DNA from: Closterium sp. NIES-65
Lineage: Eukaryota; Streptophyta; Zygnematophyceae; Desmidiales; Closteriaceae
DNA length: 64,000 nucleotides
NCBI GenBank assembly: GCA_948144175.1
Contig: CANXME010000298.1
Span: forward strand, 258,001-322,000
Direction of reading: 5' to 3'
A program made the translations under genes and the position numbers. Shown piece after piece: positions 11,135 through 22,401 of the stretch; within the stretch, counting starts at the first letter, position 1, and every line of letters begins with the position of its first letter. The notes under the pieces are model-generated. The model was not told the origin of the DNA. It ran no database searches and saw nothing but the letters and a program-made list of their open reading frames with translations.

Positions 11135-13831
11135 ATGACCCTAGGACCTGAACGGACCGTGACGACGGCAAACCCTAAAAAATGGCAAGCTGGGAAGGTC
11201 TTGACTGTTCACGCGCGCACCGCAATTTCCGTCGCTCTCGCGTTCGCTCTCATTGGACTGTACACATACTGCTTCTCCATTCTCCCGATTCGAAATAATG
11301 TCGCCTCCAAATTCGCCGAGTCCGCCGCGTCCCTTCCACTCCCAGCAGACCCTTCGCCTGTGAGCGAATCGCCTCGCGTTCCAGCGAATCCAGTCCCAGC
11401 ATATTCTTCGCCTGTGAGCGAATCGCCTCGCGTTCCAGTGAATCCAGTCCCAGCATATTCTTTGCCTGTGAGCGAATCGCCTCGCGTTCCAGTGAATCCA
11501 GTCCCAGCATATTCTTCGCCTGTGAGCGAATCGCCTCGCGTTCCAGTGAATCCAGTCTCAGCATATTCTTCGCCTGTGAGCGAATCGCCTCGCGTTCCAG
11601 TGAATCCAGTCCCAGCATATTCTTCGCCTGTGAGCGATTCTCCTCGCGCTCCACTTCCGGCAGACCCTTCGCCTGTGAGCGACACAACCAGCGTTGCTGT
11701 GACATCATTCTCATCAGACCTCACTACCTCAGACTCAGCAGTTCCGGACGCGCCTAACAGATCATCGTCACCGTTGATTCAGGCGCCTAACATATCATCG
11801 TCACCGTTGATTCAGACGCCTAACATATCATCGTCACCGTTGATTCAGGCGCCTAACATATCATCGTCACCGTTAATTCAGGCGCCTAACATATCCTCCT
11901 CAGCAGAATCAAGCGTCGTCAACTCAACCACACAGATTTCGCCTTCCTCCCATGATCCCAGCACAGGATCTCCCCCTTCCACAAGTCCTCCACCCACCAG
12001 TCCTCCACCCATCAGTCCTCCACCCATCAGTCCTCCAACTAACCCTCCTGGTACTGAACCTCCCATCAATTCTCGTAGTACCGATCCTCTCATCAATTCT
12101 CCCACGAACCCTTCCACCAATCCTCCTCCTACGAATCCTCATGCCAACCCTCCTAACATATCATCCTCACCGTTCATCGAGGCGCCAGAACGATTGTCCT
12201 CAGCAGAAAAAAGTGTCACCCCCTCCGCATCTCCGCCTCCCACCAATCCTCCAACTGATCCTCCTACCGAACCTCCTACCAAACCTCCTTCTGAACCTCC
12301 CACCAACAATCCCTCCAAACCTTCAACCAAATCTCCTTCCGAACCTCCTACCAACTCTTCTTTCGATTCTCCCACCAATCCTCCAACCAATCATCCTACT
12401 GACCTTACTATCAATCCTAGTTCCGACACTCCTACAGATCCTCCCACCAAACCTCCTACTGAACCACCTATCAGACCGCCCACCGAGTCTCCCGCCAAAC
12501 CTCCTACTGAACCTCCTAACCAACCTCCTACCGAACCTCCTACCAGACCTCCTACCGAACCTCCCACCAAACCTCCTCTCTCCAAGCCTGAACCAAGCCT
12601 TTGGACCCGAATCCCAGGCTCCGTGCTCGATTCCCCGGATAAGATCCGATCCTTCCAAGAAAGATTCGAGTGCGTAGGCCTGGAAGGCAAGTGGGTGTAC
12701 GACGATTCCCCGCGGCTGCTGCCATGGCCGCACAGGATGAGCGCATGCGACTTGCGCCATTTGAATAACAACTCTCGCAACGTGGCTTTTCAAAACGCAG
12801 ATCATCTGGTGGGGCGCTTTACCAAGGTTGTGACTCAAATAGAGGAGATTACTCGGGGAGGAAAGGAGATTCCTCGGCAGCAGATTGACAAATTGAAAAA
12901 GCTGGAGAAATGGGATGACATCCTAAGGCGTCAGTGGGCAGTAAGAGAGACTCTTAAGTACCGCTGGGTGGTTCCAGGAAGCGACGCAGAGCAGCAGGAT
13001 GGGGGAACAGCGGATGCTCGCAACGGCGGCAGCAGATGTGGTGGGCCTTGGGATCGGTTCTCCCCCGAAAATTTTTGCAGAATTCTGGATAAGCAGCACG
13101 TGCTTGTAGTGGGTGACTCAATAAACATGCTTTTAGCCGACGCCATCCGGTACAACGTCAGGCTAGGCGCCAAGGTCCAATGGGAAGAACCGACAGGCTA
13201 CTGCGAGCGGTACCGACACGCAACAGAGGAAGCAAGGCATCCAGCTCACAGCTGCTGGACTGTCCGTGCCTGTGCAGACCTCGGCTTTTCCGTCCGGATC
13301 TCGTATGTGCGGGATTATTACCTCAACTCCAAAGAAGAAGTGAACGAGTTCCTGGCGGACAGGAGCTTCAGTGAGTCTTGGCTGGATGAGATAGCACCGA
13401 TGAACATATCCATAGCGGTTGTGAACCGAGGGGCTCACTACAGGCCTGACGACAGGTTTGAGCGGGAAGTGCACTCTACGCTGCTCGCGCTCCGGAATGC
13501 CCACCCTGACCTGCTCATTATCGTCCGAAACACCCCGCCCGGGCACCCCAACTGCTTGTCGCACGAGAAGCCGCTTTCTGAGATGCTTCTAGACCTTCCG
13601 GAGGGCAAGTGTTGGAACTGGAACAAGTTTGCGGGACAGAATGAGATTCTAAAGCGGTTGGCGGAGGGCGTGGGAGGGGTGTACATGGATGTGAATGCGT
13701 CGGCGGTGTGGCGGGCTGATGGGCATGTGAGTCAAAAGGACTGCCTGCACTATTGCCACCCGGGCCCCGTGGACACGTGGGTGCAGCTGCTCTTCAACCT
13801 GCTGCAGGGATTGCTCAGATCCAGCGGCTGA
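11135..13831 (+). CDS. TBL/PC-esterase family type II membrane protein with long Pro-rich stalk
   Basis: 898 codons, no intron visible. Residues 1-25 are basic. Residues about 26-50 form one hydrophobic segment (ISVALAFALIGLYTYCF), as in Golgi type II proteins. Residues 65-500 are a low-complexity Pro/Ser/Thr stalk made of three successive repeat types. From about 505 the TBL/DUF231 domain begins: FECVGLEGKWVYDDS with CDLRH (PMR5N-like), the GDS box VVGDSINML near residue 660, and DCLHYCHPGPVDTW near 869, giving the DxxH pair. In plants this family O-acetylates cell-wall polysaccharides in the Golgi; transfer to this protein is inference, and substrate cannot be predicted. The stalk is much longer than the few tens of residues usual in TBL proteins. 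This start is chosen because it places the membrane segment near the N-terminus. A hAT-like element sits 69 bp after the stop. Confidence 0.88.
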   Translation: MTLGPERTVTTANPKKWQAGKVLTVHARTAISVALAFALIGLYTYCFSILPIRNNVASKFAESAASLPLPADPSPVSESPRVPANPVPAYSSPVSESPRVPVNPVPAYSLPVSESPRVPVNPVPAYSSPVSESPRVPVNPVSAYSSPVSESPRVPVNPVPAYSSPVSDSPRAPLPADPSPVSDTTSVAVTSFSSDLTTSDSAVPDAPNRSSSPLIQAPNISSSPLIQTPNISSSPLIQAPNISSSPLIQAPNISSSAESSVVNSTTQISPSSHDPSTGSPPSTSPPPTSPPPISPPPISPPTNPPGTEPPINSRSTDPLINSPTNPSTNPPPTNPHANPPNISSSPFIEAPERLSSAEKSVTPSASPPPTNPPTDPPTEPPTKPPSEPPTNNPSKPSTKSPSEPPTNSSFDSPTNPPTNHPTDLTINPSSDTPTDPPTKPPTEPPIRPPTESPAKPPTEPPNQPPTEPPTRPPTEPPTKPPLSKPEPSLWTRIPGSVLDSPDKIRSFQERFECVGLEGKWVYDDSPRLLPWPHRMSACDLRHLNNNSRNVAFQNADHLVGRFTKVVTQIEEITRGGKEIPRQQIDKLKKLEKWDDILRRQWAVRETLKYRWVVPGSDAEQQDGGTADARNGGSRCGGPWDRFSPENFCRILDKQHVLVVGDSINMLLADAIRYNVRLGAKVQWEEPTGYCERYRHATEEARHPAHSCWTVRACADLGFSVRISYVRDYYLNSKEEVNEFLADRSFSESWLDEIAPMNISIAVVNRGAHYRPDDRFEREVHSTLLALRNAHPDLLIIVRNTPPGHPNCLSHEKPLSEMLLDLPEGKCWNWNKFAGQNEILKRLAEGVGGVYMDVNASAVWRADGHVSQKDCLHYCHPGPVDTWVQLLFNLLQGLLRSSG
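11347..11650 (+). repeat. 54-bp in-frame repeats in the TBL stalk
   Basis: Five near-identical 18-residue units of the form SPVSESPRVPVNPVPAYS, followed by a diverged sixth. Near-identity at the DNA level points to recent expansion or homogenisation. Copy number is likely to vary between strains. Confidence 0.9.
11745..11912 (+). repeat. 33-bp in-frame repeats in the TBL stalk
   Basis: Four to five copies of an 11-residue unit APNISSSPLIQ. A single unit-like remnant reappears near 12155 (PPNISSSPFIEAP), so the array once reached further or was moved. Confidence 0.88.
12230..12590 (+). repeat. Pentapeptide-like PPTEP/PPTNP repeats in the TBL stalk
   Basis: A run of about 15-bp units coding PPTEP, PPTNP and PPTKP variants, resembling hydroxyproline-rich glycoprotein stalks. 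It ends where the PMR5N-like domain starts. Confidence 0.85.
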
Positions 13832-14105
13832 GGGTGCGGGACGGTGGTAAAACTTTGGAGGTGCCTCAGTGTTCACGTGGGCTGGTGGTGGGGTCTCACC
13901 CAGGGTCGTCGCTAGCAGAAATTTCTTGTCTGTTTGTCTTATATTCAGATCGAGTTTTTAGAGTTCGTCTGATTTTTCATAAATTTGTTTTTGTAATTTC
14001 TGATTGATAAGTAGCTTTTGAGCTTATCTGATCAATCAGGTTCTTGTTTGGGTTTCATCTGATACCGAATCCAATTATGTAGGGGTGAATATGGGATTCG
14101 AGTTG

Positions 14106-14280
14106 TGAATGGGCGAATCTGATGCGTCAGGAGGCGAATCTGTTAGTGTCAGGGGGCGAATCTGCTGTGTCAGGGGCGAAATTGTTGTGACGGGGCGAAT
14201 CTGCTGTGTCAGGGTGACGGCGAATCTGCTGTGACGGACCGAATTTGCTGTGAGGGGGTGATTCTACTGTGACTGGTCAA
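14106..14280. repeat. Degenerate tandem repeats in the hAT-like element
   Basis: About seven imperfect 18-25-bp units built on GGCGAATCTGCTGTGTCAGG. Subterminal repeats like these are often transposase-binding sites in hAT elements; that role is inference here. Confidence 0.75.
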
Positions 14281-14361
14281 GTCCGAATCAATTGCCCATT
14301 CGATTGGTCAGACATGCACTTCGAAAGTATCTGATACACCCAACCGCCGCTATTTTCTTTC

Positions 14362-14675
14362 GGGTTTTTATACGGGCCATCACAAAACATTTAGGAGTTA
14401 TCACGAGTAGTCAAATGTTCCGCCAAATCTATCACGGGGAGTCACAAAATCTGCCAAATCTATCACGAACCATCACACGGGTATCACCCGCCGTCACTCA
14501 AAGCCACTAATTTCTATCATGGTTAGTCACACTCGAAACTTTGCTATCCCAGATGAGCCGTGTCATCATTTCGTTGACCCGCCCTGAAACACTGTACAGA
14601 TTTAGGGACTTTATTTCGGGTTGCTCGTTTTTGTCCTGTATACGTGACCATTTTGGGTGCAAAGATACCTGGTTA
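14362..14675. repeat. Left terminal inverted repeat of the MULE
   Basis: Reverse complement of 46295-46608 with only scattered mismatches, ending at GCAAAGATACCTGGTTA. It is rich in short GTGAT/ATCAC motifs (ATCACGA, TATCACGG). Confidence 0.93.
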
Positions 14676-15094
14676 AGGTTTAGATCCGAACGCATCTCAG
14701 ACTCTAGTTAGGGTTTCGCGCCTTCGATGGAAAGGGGGGGCGGAGCAAGTCTACTAATCCGTCTGAGGTACCCTTAAGTCTACTTATCTAGAGCACACCT
14801 TAGTAAGCGGTGCGTGTAGTATCACTAATCGTATCTATGGCCTAGGGTTCCAAGTGAATGTCAGCCTATCTTTCATGAACTACTATCTGGAGTACGTTGC
14901 CTTGATTTTACTTATTTGGCTCGCTCTAGTGCATTTCCAGCGAGACTAAACTGCGCGTAACAGGCGCTCTTATGTGAGCCTTGATCGTCGTACCAGAGCG
15001 GGTTCGATTCAGGCGCCATAATCTCGCATCCTTGGCCCGCAGTCCAAGGCGCACTAACTTCGTCATTGTTATGGCTGATACATGTCGCCAAAGT
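14676..15094. other. MULE subterminal DNA
   Basis: About 420 bp between the left inverted repeat and the GGCGCC array. I see no ORF, repeat or similarity to other parts of the window. Confidence 0.5.
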
Positions 15095-15708
15095 AGGACG
15101 CTGCTTTGGCGCCAAAGTAAAACGTTGCTTTGGCGCCAGAGCAAAACGCTGTTTTGGCGCCAAAGTAAAACGCTGCTTTGGCGCCAAAGCCTGGCGCTGC
15201 TCTGGCGCCAATGGCAGGCGCTGCTCTGGCGCCAAAGCCTGGCGCTGTCCTGGCGCCAATGGCAGGCGCTGCTCTGGCGCCAAATCCTAGCGCTGCTCTG
15301 GCGCTAATGGCGCCAAAGTCCGGCGCTGCTCTGGCGCCAATGGCAGGCGCTGCTTTGGTGCCAAAGCCTGGCGCTGCTCTGGCGCCAATGGCAGGCGCTG
15401 CTCTGGCGCCAAAGCCTGGCGCTGCTCTGGTGCCAATGGCAGGCGCAGCTCTGGCGCCAAATCCTGGCGCTGCTCTGGCGCCAATGGCGCCAAAGTAAAA
15501 CGCTGCTTTGGCGCCAAAGCCTGGCGCTGCTCTGGCGCCAATGGCAGGCGCTGCTCTGGCGCCAAAGCCTGGCGCTGCTCTGGCGCCAATGGCAGGCGCA
15601 GCTCTGGCGCCAAATCTTGGCGCTGCTCTGGCGCCAATGGCGCCAAAGTAAAACGCTGCTTTGGCGCCAAAGCCTGTCGCTGCTCTGGCGCCAATGGCAG
15701 GCGCTGCT
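15095..15708. repeat. GGCGCC tandem array of the MULE, left part
   Basis: About 24-bp units such as GCGCTGCTCTGGCGCCAAAG, alternating with versions ending CAATGGCAG and occasional 33-bp units carrying two GGCGCC palindromes. Early units contain the full palindrome TTTGGCGCCAAA. The array continues at 22745 after copia A, which inserted with duplication of CTGCT. Because the unit is a multiple of three, several frames stay open; these are not taken as genes. Confidence 0.9.
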
Positions 15709-15836
15709 TGTCAGATTTATACGACATAGTTACTGTAGGCTATAGTGGGGTAGCTCATATGGGGTACAGGTTTCTAGGGTTGTATTTGTACCAATCTTTC
15801 CTTAGTCATTTCCATTCCTGTTTCTTTAGTTTCACA
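15709..15836 (+). repeat. 5' LTR of copia A
   Basis: 128 bp, direct repeat of 22612-22739. It contains the family core TAGGCTATAGTGGGGTAG. Confidence 0.95.
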
Positions 15837-15851
15837 TGGTATAGAGCAGGT
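15837..15851 (+). other. Primer-binding site of copia A
   Basis: TGGTATAGAGCAGG begins right after the LTR and matches the plant initiator-Met tRNA site TGGTATCAGAGC with one base missing. Confidence 0.75.
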
Positions 15852-15929
15852 TCCCTGTGGGAACTTCGCCTAGGGCCCACCGAAGCGCGCCCCGAGGCGC
15901 GCGATTCTTTTTTTTTTTTTTTTTAGCGA

Positions 15930-16463
15930 CCCTCCGAGTCGCCCTTGCTCTCGCGGCCCCGCCGCCCTTCAGACGCGGCCCCGCCGCCCTTACTAGCGGC
16001 CCCGCCGCCCTTACTAGCGGCCCCGCCGCCCTTACTAGCGGCCCCGCCGCCCCTTAGAGCGGCCCCGCCCTTCCTCTCGCGGACCCGCCCCGTCGCGGCC
16101 CCGCCCTGTCGCGGCCCCGCCCCATCGCGGCCCCGCCCTTTCGCGGCCCCGCTCTTTCTCTCGCGGCCCCGCCCTTCCTCTCGCGGCCCCGCCTCGTCGC
16201 GGCCCTGCCCTGTCGCGGCCCCGCCCCGTCGCGGCCCAGCCGCCTCGTCTCGGCCCCGCCTCGTCGCGGCCCCGCCCCGTCGCGGCGCCGCCCCGTCGCG
16301 GCCCCGCCCCGTCGTGGCCCCGCCGCCCTGTCGCGGCCCCGCCACACCGCCGCGGCCCCGCCGCCCCTTCGCGGCCCCGCCGCCCCTTCGCGACCCCGCC
16401 GCCCCTTCGCGGCCCCGCCGCCTCTTCATCGCGGCCCGTTGCCCTACCCGTCGCGGCCCCGCC

Positions 16464-16495
<32 letters not shown>

Positions 16496-16960
16496 TTTTC
16501 CCGTCGCCCGTCGCGGCTCCTTCGGGGGCCGCAAGCAGAGGGGTGGCAGGTGTGTGGTCTCCCCTGCTTCTCCTCCTCCTTTGTCTCCCACTGCAGTAGC
16601 CGAGCCGCCCAACTGCAGCAGCCGAGCCGCTCAACTGCAGCAGCCGAGCCGCCCCGCCGCCGAGCCGCCCTGCACCCGAGCCGCCCAGCCGCCGAGCCGC
16701 CCTGCCGCCGAGCCGCCGGGTCGCCGAGCTGCTGAGCTGCAGTTGCTGCCGAGCCGCCTTGCCGCCGAGCCGCCCGAGTCGCCCGAGCCGCAGAGCCGCC
16801 GTGCTGCCGAGCCGCCTTGCCGCCGAGCCGCCCGAGTCGCCCGAGCCGCAGAGCCGCCGTGCTGCCGAGCCGCCTTGCCGCCGAGCCGCCCGAGTCGCCC
16901 GAGCCGCAGAGCCGCCGTGCTGCCGAGCCGTTGAGTTGCCGAGCCTACTCTTCCCACCGC
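15930..16960 (+). repeat. GC-rich tandem-repeat leader of copia A
   Basis: First half: repeats of GCGGCCCCGCC (15950-16430). Then a C homopolymer of more than 30 bases near 16467. Second half: repeats of GAGCCGCC with a longer unit of about 63 bp repeated three times (16750-16930). No stop codons occur over long stretches of several frames, which is a composition effect. The run of T at about 15907 and the C run are likely assembly weak points. Confidence 0.85.
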
Positions 16961-17073
16961 TGGTGAGCTCTTGCCCTGCTAGCACGCTGCCCGTCGCCTG
17001 CTTGCCTGCCTGCCTGCCTTTTGGCTTGCCTGGCTGCCTGCCTTACTGCTGCTAGTCCTGCTCCTGCTTCTAC

Positions 17074-20000
17074 TTGCGGAGCCAGATGCAGCCCCAGCGA
17101 CGTCTACGTGAGTCCCTCACGCCCCAGCAGCTGCGTGAGTGGTACGCTGGTTGGGGCTGTAGGGGTGGCGGCGCTACTACTACTACCACTCCTGCTGCTA
17201 CTACTACTGGTGGCGGCCAGATGCAGCTCCCGCGACCCTCCCGCGTGTCTCTCACGCCTCACCAGCTTCGTGAGTGGTACGCTCAGAGTAGAGGGTCTCT
17301 CAGTGCTGTTCGCTGCTCTTACGTGATTCGCACTGGTACTCGGACTGGTCAGCCTTGTGGGACACCTGGTCATACACAGTCCCGCTGCTTCGCCCGTCTG
17401 AGCGACGCATGGCGTACCGTGTTTGGCGACGAGGCTGAGCTCCCCGACTGGGTGGAGTTGCTTAGGCAGAGGGTAGATATATTTGCTCTTGACTATGATG
17501 CTATTCTCACTGCCATGTATGCATTACCTACTAGTGCTGACCGTGCCGGTCACCTGTGCGTACCGCCTGACCCGGGGATAGGACCTGCTGCTCTAGCTAC
17601 TGGTGAGGCTGCTGCTCTGGGTGCTAGTGAGTCTCCTGCTCCAGGTACAGGTGTGGCTGCTGCTCTAGGCACTAGTGAGTCTGCTTCCTCAGGTGCGGGT
17701 GAGACTGCGCTCTCAGGTACCACGTTGGCTTCGGCCTCCCTCACCTTTACACTTGACTCTGGGGCTTCTCGCTCCTTCTTTCGGGACTGCACCACACTCA
17801 CGCCGCTTGGTCGGCCGGTTGTAGTCTCCCTGGCTGACCCCTCTGGGGGTCCTGTCCTCTCTCACTTTTCCACTGTCCTCCCGTGTCCGGCTGCCCCCTC
17901 GCGCACCCTGTCTGGCCTGTACCTCCCCTCGTTCTCGACGAACTTGTTGAGTGGTGCAGACCTGCAGGATGCGGGGGTTCACCAGTTCACTCCTGCGAGT
18001 CAGCGGGTGACCCACTGCACGGACGCACGCACAGGCCGGCACCTGGCCACGTTCTCGCGTCGGCCGGGGTCGAGCTTCTACACCCTGACCACTGAGTCTC
18101 CTCCTGTCCCTGCGTCCGGTCAGGTAGCAGCGTCAGGTCAGGTGTTTGCTGCTGCGTCCAGGTCTGGTCCTGAGTCTGCCCCCTGTTCGTGTCGCCTCCT
18201 GTCTCACGAGACTCTCCTGTGGCACCACCGTCTTGGCCACCCCTCCTTGCCCCGTCTTAGGGGCATGGCTTCCCGTGTCCTTGTCTCTGGTCTTCCCCAG
18301 TCTCTCCCTCCCCTTCCTTCGGAACCAGGACCTTCCTGTGTCCCCTGTGTCGAGGGGCGCCTCAGGGCTGCTCCCCACTCCTCCCAGTTTCCCCCGACAG
18401 AGGCTCCTCTGCAGACACTTCACATGGACGTGTGGGGCCCGGCCCCCGTCCGTGGGCAGGGTCACGAGCGCTACTTCCTGTTGGTGGTTGACGACTACTC
18501 GCGTTACACCACAGTCTTCCCCTTGCGCAGCAAGGGTGCTGTCACTGAGGTGCTGATCGACTGGATCCGCGAGGCTCGTCTCCAGCTCAGGAGGAGCTTC
18601 GGCTCGGACTTTCCTGTTCTGCGTCTGCACTCTGACCGAGGCGGGGAGTTCTCCTCTCGCCTTCTGCGAGACTACTGTCGTGCACAGGGGATCCGCCAGA
18701 CCTTTACGCTTCCGGACTCTCCACAGCAAAATGGGATTGCTGAGCGCCGCATTGGCATGGTCATGGATGTCGCTCGTACGTCCATGATTCATGCGGCTGC
18801 CCCCCATTTTCTGTGGCCGTTTGCGGTTCGGTACGCGGCGCATCAGCTCAACCTTCACCCCAGGGTCTCTCGGCCCGCGATGTCCCCAGTGTTACTGTGG
18901 ACGGGGAAGGTCGGCGATGCGTCTGCGTTCCGTGTCTGGGGATCTCGGGCGTTTGTCCGCGACTTGTCTGCGGACAAGCTGTCCCCTCGTGCTGCTCCCT
19001 GTGTCTTCCTTGGCTTCCCCCCTGACGCTCCAGGGTGGCAGTTCTACCACCCCTCCTCTCGTCGTGTTCTGTCCTCCCAGGACGTCACGTTCGACGAGTC
19101 AGACCCCTTCTACCGCCTCTTCCCCTACCGTACTCCTTCCCTCCCCCCCCCACCGGACTTCCTGGTGCCAGTTCCCCCCCCGATAGACCCCCTCCCCCCT
19201 CAGGTTCCTGCCCCTTCAGGTGTGTCCCAGGTAGACACAGTCGAGCCAGTCGAGGTTGATGCTGAGTCTGGTCCTGCTGCGGGTGCAGAGTCTGGGGGTG
19301 CTACGCCTGCGGGTGCTGAGCTTGGGGGTGCTGCTGCTGGGGGTGCTGAGCCTGGTGGTGCGAGGCCAGGGGGTGCTGAGCTTAGGGGTGCTGCTGCTAG
19401 GGGTGCTGAGCCGGGAGGTGCTACGTCAGGAGCTGCTGAGCCTGGGGGTGCTGAGCCTGGAGGTGCGGAGCCTGCGACTGCTGGACCTGGGGGCTCTCCG
19501 GTTGCTCCGTCTCGGCGGGAGCCGCTCTCTCCACAGGAGCTGCGCGAGTGGTTTGCTCGCCGCTGGAGGCGTGCTGCTGGAGCTGGAGCTCCTTCGACTG
19601 CTGAGGGTGCTGGTGCTGCCGGTCCCGGAGCTGCTGGGCCTGCGGGTCCTACTGGAGCTGGAGCTGCTGAGCCTGGGGGTGCTGAGTCTGGAGCTGCTGA
19701 GCCTGGGGGTGCTGAGTCTGGAGCTGCTGAGCCTGGGGGTGCTGAGTCTGGAGCTGCTGAGTCTGGGGGTGCTACGTCTGGAGCTGCTGAGCCTGGGGGT
19801 GCTACGTCTGGAGCTGCTGAGCCTGGGGTTTCTCCTGGTGCTGCGTCCCGGCGGGAGCCCCTCTCTCCACAAGAGCTGCGCGAGTGGTTTGCTCGCCGCT
19901 GGAGGCGTACTGCTGGAGCTGGAGCTTCTTCGACCGTCGAGGGTGCTGGTGCCGCCGGTCCCGGAGCTGCTCGGCCTGCGGGTCCTACTGGAGCTGGGGC

Positions 20001-22401
20001 TGCTGAGGGTGTTGGTGCTGAGTCTACTGCTGTCTGTCCTGACAGTGGTTCTGCTGCTGGTGCTGCTGGAGGTCCTGCCGCTGGAGGTGTTGGTGGCGCT
20101 GGTGCTGCCGCTGAGGGTGCTGGTGCTGTCCCTGCTGAGTCTGGGGCTGCCGCGCGGCCTCGGCCGTACTTCGTTCCGCTCCTGCAGCAGGTTCTTGGTC
20201 TTTCTCCTCCGGTAGAGTGTCCACAGCCTGTCCAGTCGCAGTCACTGTTGGAGCCTACCTCCCCACTGCCTGCTCCCTCTCCTTACACTGGTCCTACTGG
20301 AGGTCTTGCTGAGCGTCGTGAGCCTGCGTCTCGTCCCGCGTCGCCTGTTCGTGCTCCCCGCGCTAGTGGTCGTGGTTCGCGTCCGCGTCCTCCTCCTGTC
20401 CCTGGCACGCACCGGATGTCTCTGCGTCCGTCCACTGCTCCTCTGCGTGCCCCTTTGCCTTCTCCTCCTGAGTCCTCCCTTCCTGTGCTTACCGACCCAG
20501 AGTCGGACTCCCTTCGTGCTGCCAGTCCTACTGTCACGCGTCTACTTGCTACTGTCGTCACTGACCCCTCTTTTGAGTCCACTGCTGCGTCTGCTCTTGT
20601 CGCTGAGCTTGTCGACTTTGCTGCTCGCTGTCGTCTAGACTACGCTGCTAGTCTTGTTGCTGAGTCTGCGTCTGTCTGTCCTCCGTCCGTCGGGGGTGAG
20701 TGTGCTCTTGGCACAAACGTCCTTGAGGACAGGCAGGAGGAGTTCCAGTGTCTGGCTGCTGCTTCACCTCATCTCGCGTCTGTACTGCTTGCTCCTGAGG
20801 GAGACCCGGATGCACTAGACATCCCGACTCCGCGCTCTTACGCGGAGGCCGTAGAGGGTCCCTACTCCTCTCAGTGGCAGGCAGCTATGGATGCAGAGAT
20901 GGCTTCCTGGAAGTCCACAGGCACCTACGTTGACGCGGTTCCCCCTCCTGGGGCGAACATCGTCAGTGGCATGTGGATCTTCAGGGTGAAGCGGCCGCCG
21001 GGCTCTCCACCTGTCTTCAAGGCGCGGTACGTCGCTCGTGGCTTCAGTCAGCGGCAGGGAGTTGACTACTTTCAGATCTTCTCTCCCACCCCGAAGATGA
21101 CCACTCTTCGGGTGTTGCTGCACATAGCCGCTCAGCGCGACTACGAGCTTCACTCTCTCGACTTCAGCATTGCGTTCTTGCAGAGTAGCCTGCACGAGGA
21201 GATCTGGCTGCGCCATCCACCCGGCTTCACAGGGACTTTCCCTCCTGGCACCTAGTGGAGCCTCCGACGGCCACTCTACGGTCTCCGCCAGGCACCGCGT
21301 GAGTGGCACGACACACTGAGGACTACGCTTGCGGCTCTTGGGTTTGCTCCGTCTACTGCTGACCCGTCGCTGTTTCTGCGCACCGACACTTCTTTGCCGC
21401 CGTTCTACATCCTCGTGTACGTCGACGACTTGGTCTTTGCCACAGCGGACACTGCTGGACTCGCCTACGTGAAGTCTGAGCTACTAAAGAGACACACGTG
21501 CACAGACCTGGGTGAACTGCGCAGCTATCTTGGCTTGCAGATCACTCGGGACAGAGCACGCCGCACCATTACCTTGACTCAGTCACACATGGTGCAGCAG
21601 GTCCTTCAGCGCTTCGGCTTTACGTACTCCTTGCCTCAGGCCACTCCTCTGTGTACTCGCCACTCGCTCTCAGCTCTGCCTTCGGATGAGTCCGTAGAGT
21701 CGAGTGGCCCGTACCCAGAGCTTGTTGGCTGCCTCATGTACCTGATGACCTGCACACGACCTGACCTTGCATACCCTCTTAGCATTCTTGCACGCTACGT
21801 TGCTCCTGGGAGACACCGACCAGAGCACATGGCTGCAGCGAAGAGGGTGTTGCGCTACCTGTGCAGTACGTCGGGCATGGGGCTAGTGCTTGGAGGGCGG
21901 AGTCCAGTGGTCCTTACAGGACACGCGGACGCTTCTTGGGCTGACGACCAGGCTACGCAGCGGTCGTCTCAGGGTTATACCTTCAGCCTTAGTTCCGGCT
22001 CTGTCTCGTGGCGGGCTACTCGCTCGTCTTCGGTTCTCAGCTCCAGCTGTGAGGCTGAGATCTACGCAGGGGCCATGGCTGCACAGGAGCTTCGCTGGCT
22101 CACCTACCTGCTGAGTGACCTTGGAGAGCCGCCTCGTTCTCCTCCAGTGCTGTACGTAGACAACAAGGCCATGCTGGCCTTGTGTCGAGAGCAGCGTCTG
22201 GAGCACAGAACGAAGCACATTGCTCTTCGCTACTTCCTTGCTCGCGAGCTACAGCAGCGTGGACAGTTGCGGCTTGCGTACGTGGCCTCTGAGGCCAACA
22301 CTGCTGATGTGTTCACCAAGGCACTCGCGCCTTGTGACCATCAGCGTTTCTGCACCCAGCTGGGTCTTGTACCTGTCTTGCCTCACTTGCTCTCCTCTTG
22401 A
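17074..22401 (+). pseudogene. Copia A pol polyprotein with one nonsense codon
   Basis: One frame covers 17074-21255, then the same element continues from 21256 to 22401. It starts in the gag C-terminus (LTPQQLREWY) and the altered zinc motif CSYVIRTGTRTGQPCG. Then: protease FTLDSGASRSFFRD, pre-integrase HHRLGHPSLPRLRG, integrase MDVWGP, HSDRGGEF and QQNGIAERRIG, a long Ala/Gly/Glu/Pro repeat linker, reverse transcriptase with YVDDLVFA, and RNase H (TGHADASWADD, SSCEAEIYA, VDNKAMLAL). The only break is TAG at 21253, where copia B has CAG. Gag residues before LTPQQL are missing, so the copy could not assemble particles alone. Confidence 0.92.

Noticed and set aside
11209..12390. Antisense open frames over the TBL stalk
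   Set aside because: They mirror the in-frame repeats of the sense gene and carry no domain.
15095..15708. CRISPR-like look of regularly spaced palindromes
   Set aside because: The units are tandem with no unique spacers, in a eukaryotic MULE with no cas genes.
16467..16500. Run of more than 30 C residues as a functional signal
   Set aside because: More likely slippage or an assembly weak point in the GC-rich leader; its true length cannot be trusted.
15945..16985. 329- and 316-codon open frames on opposite strands in the copia A leader
   Set aside because: They follow from GCGGCCCCGCC/GAGCCGCC composition; the same happens in every GC-rich leader in the window and none resembles a protein.
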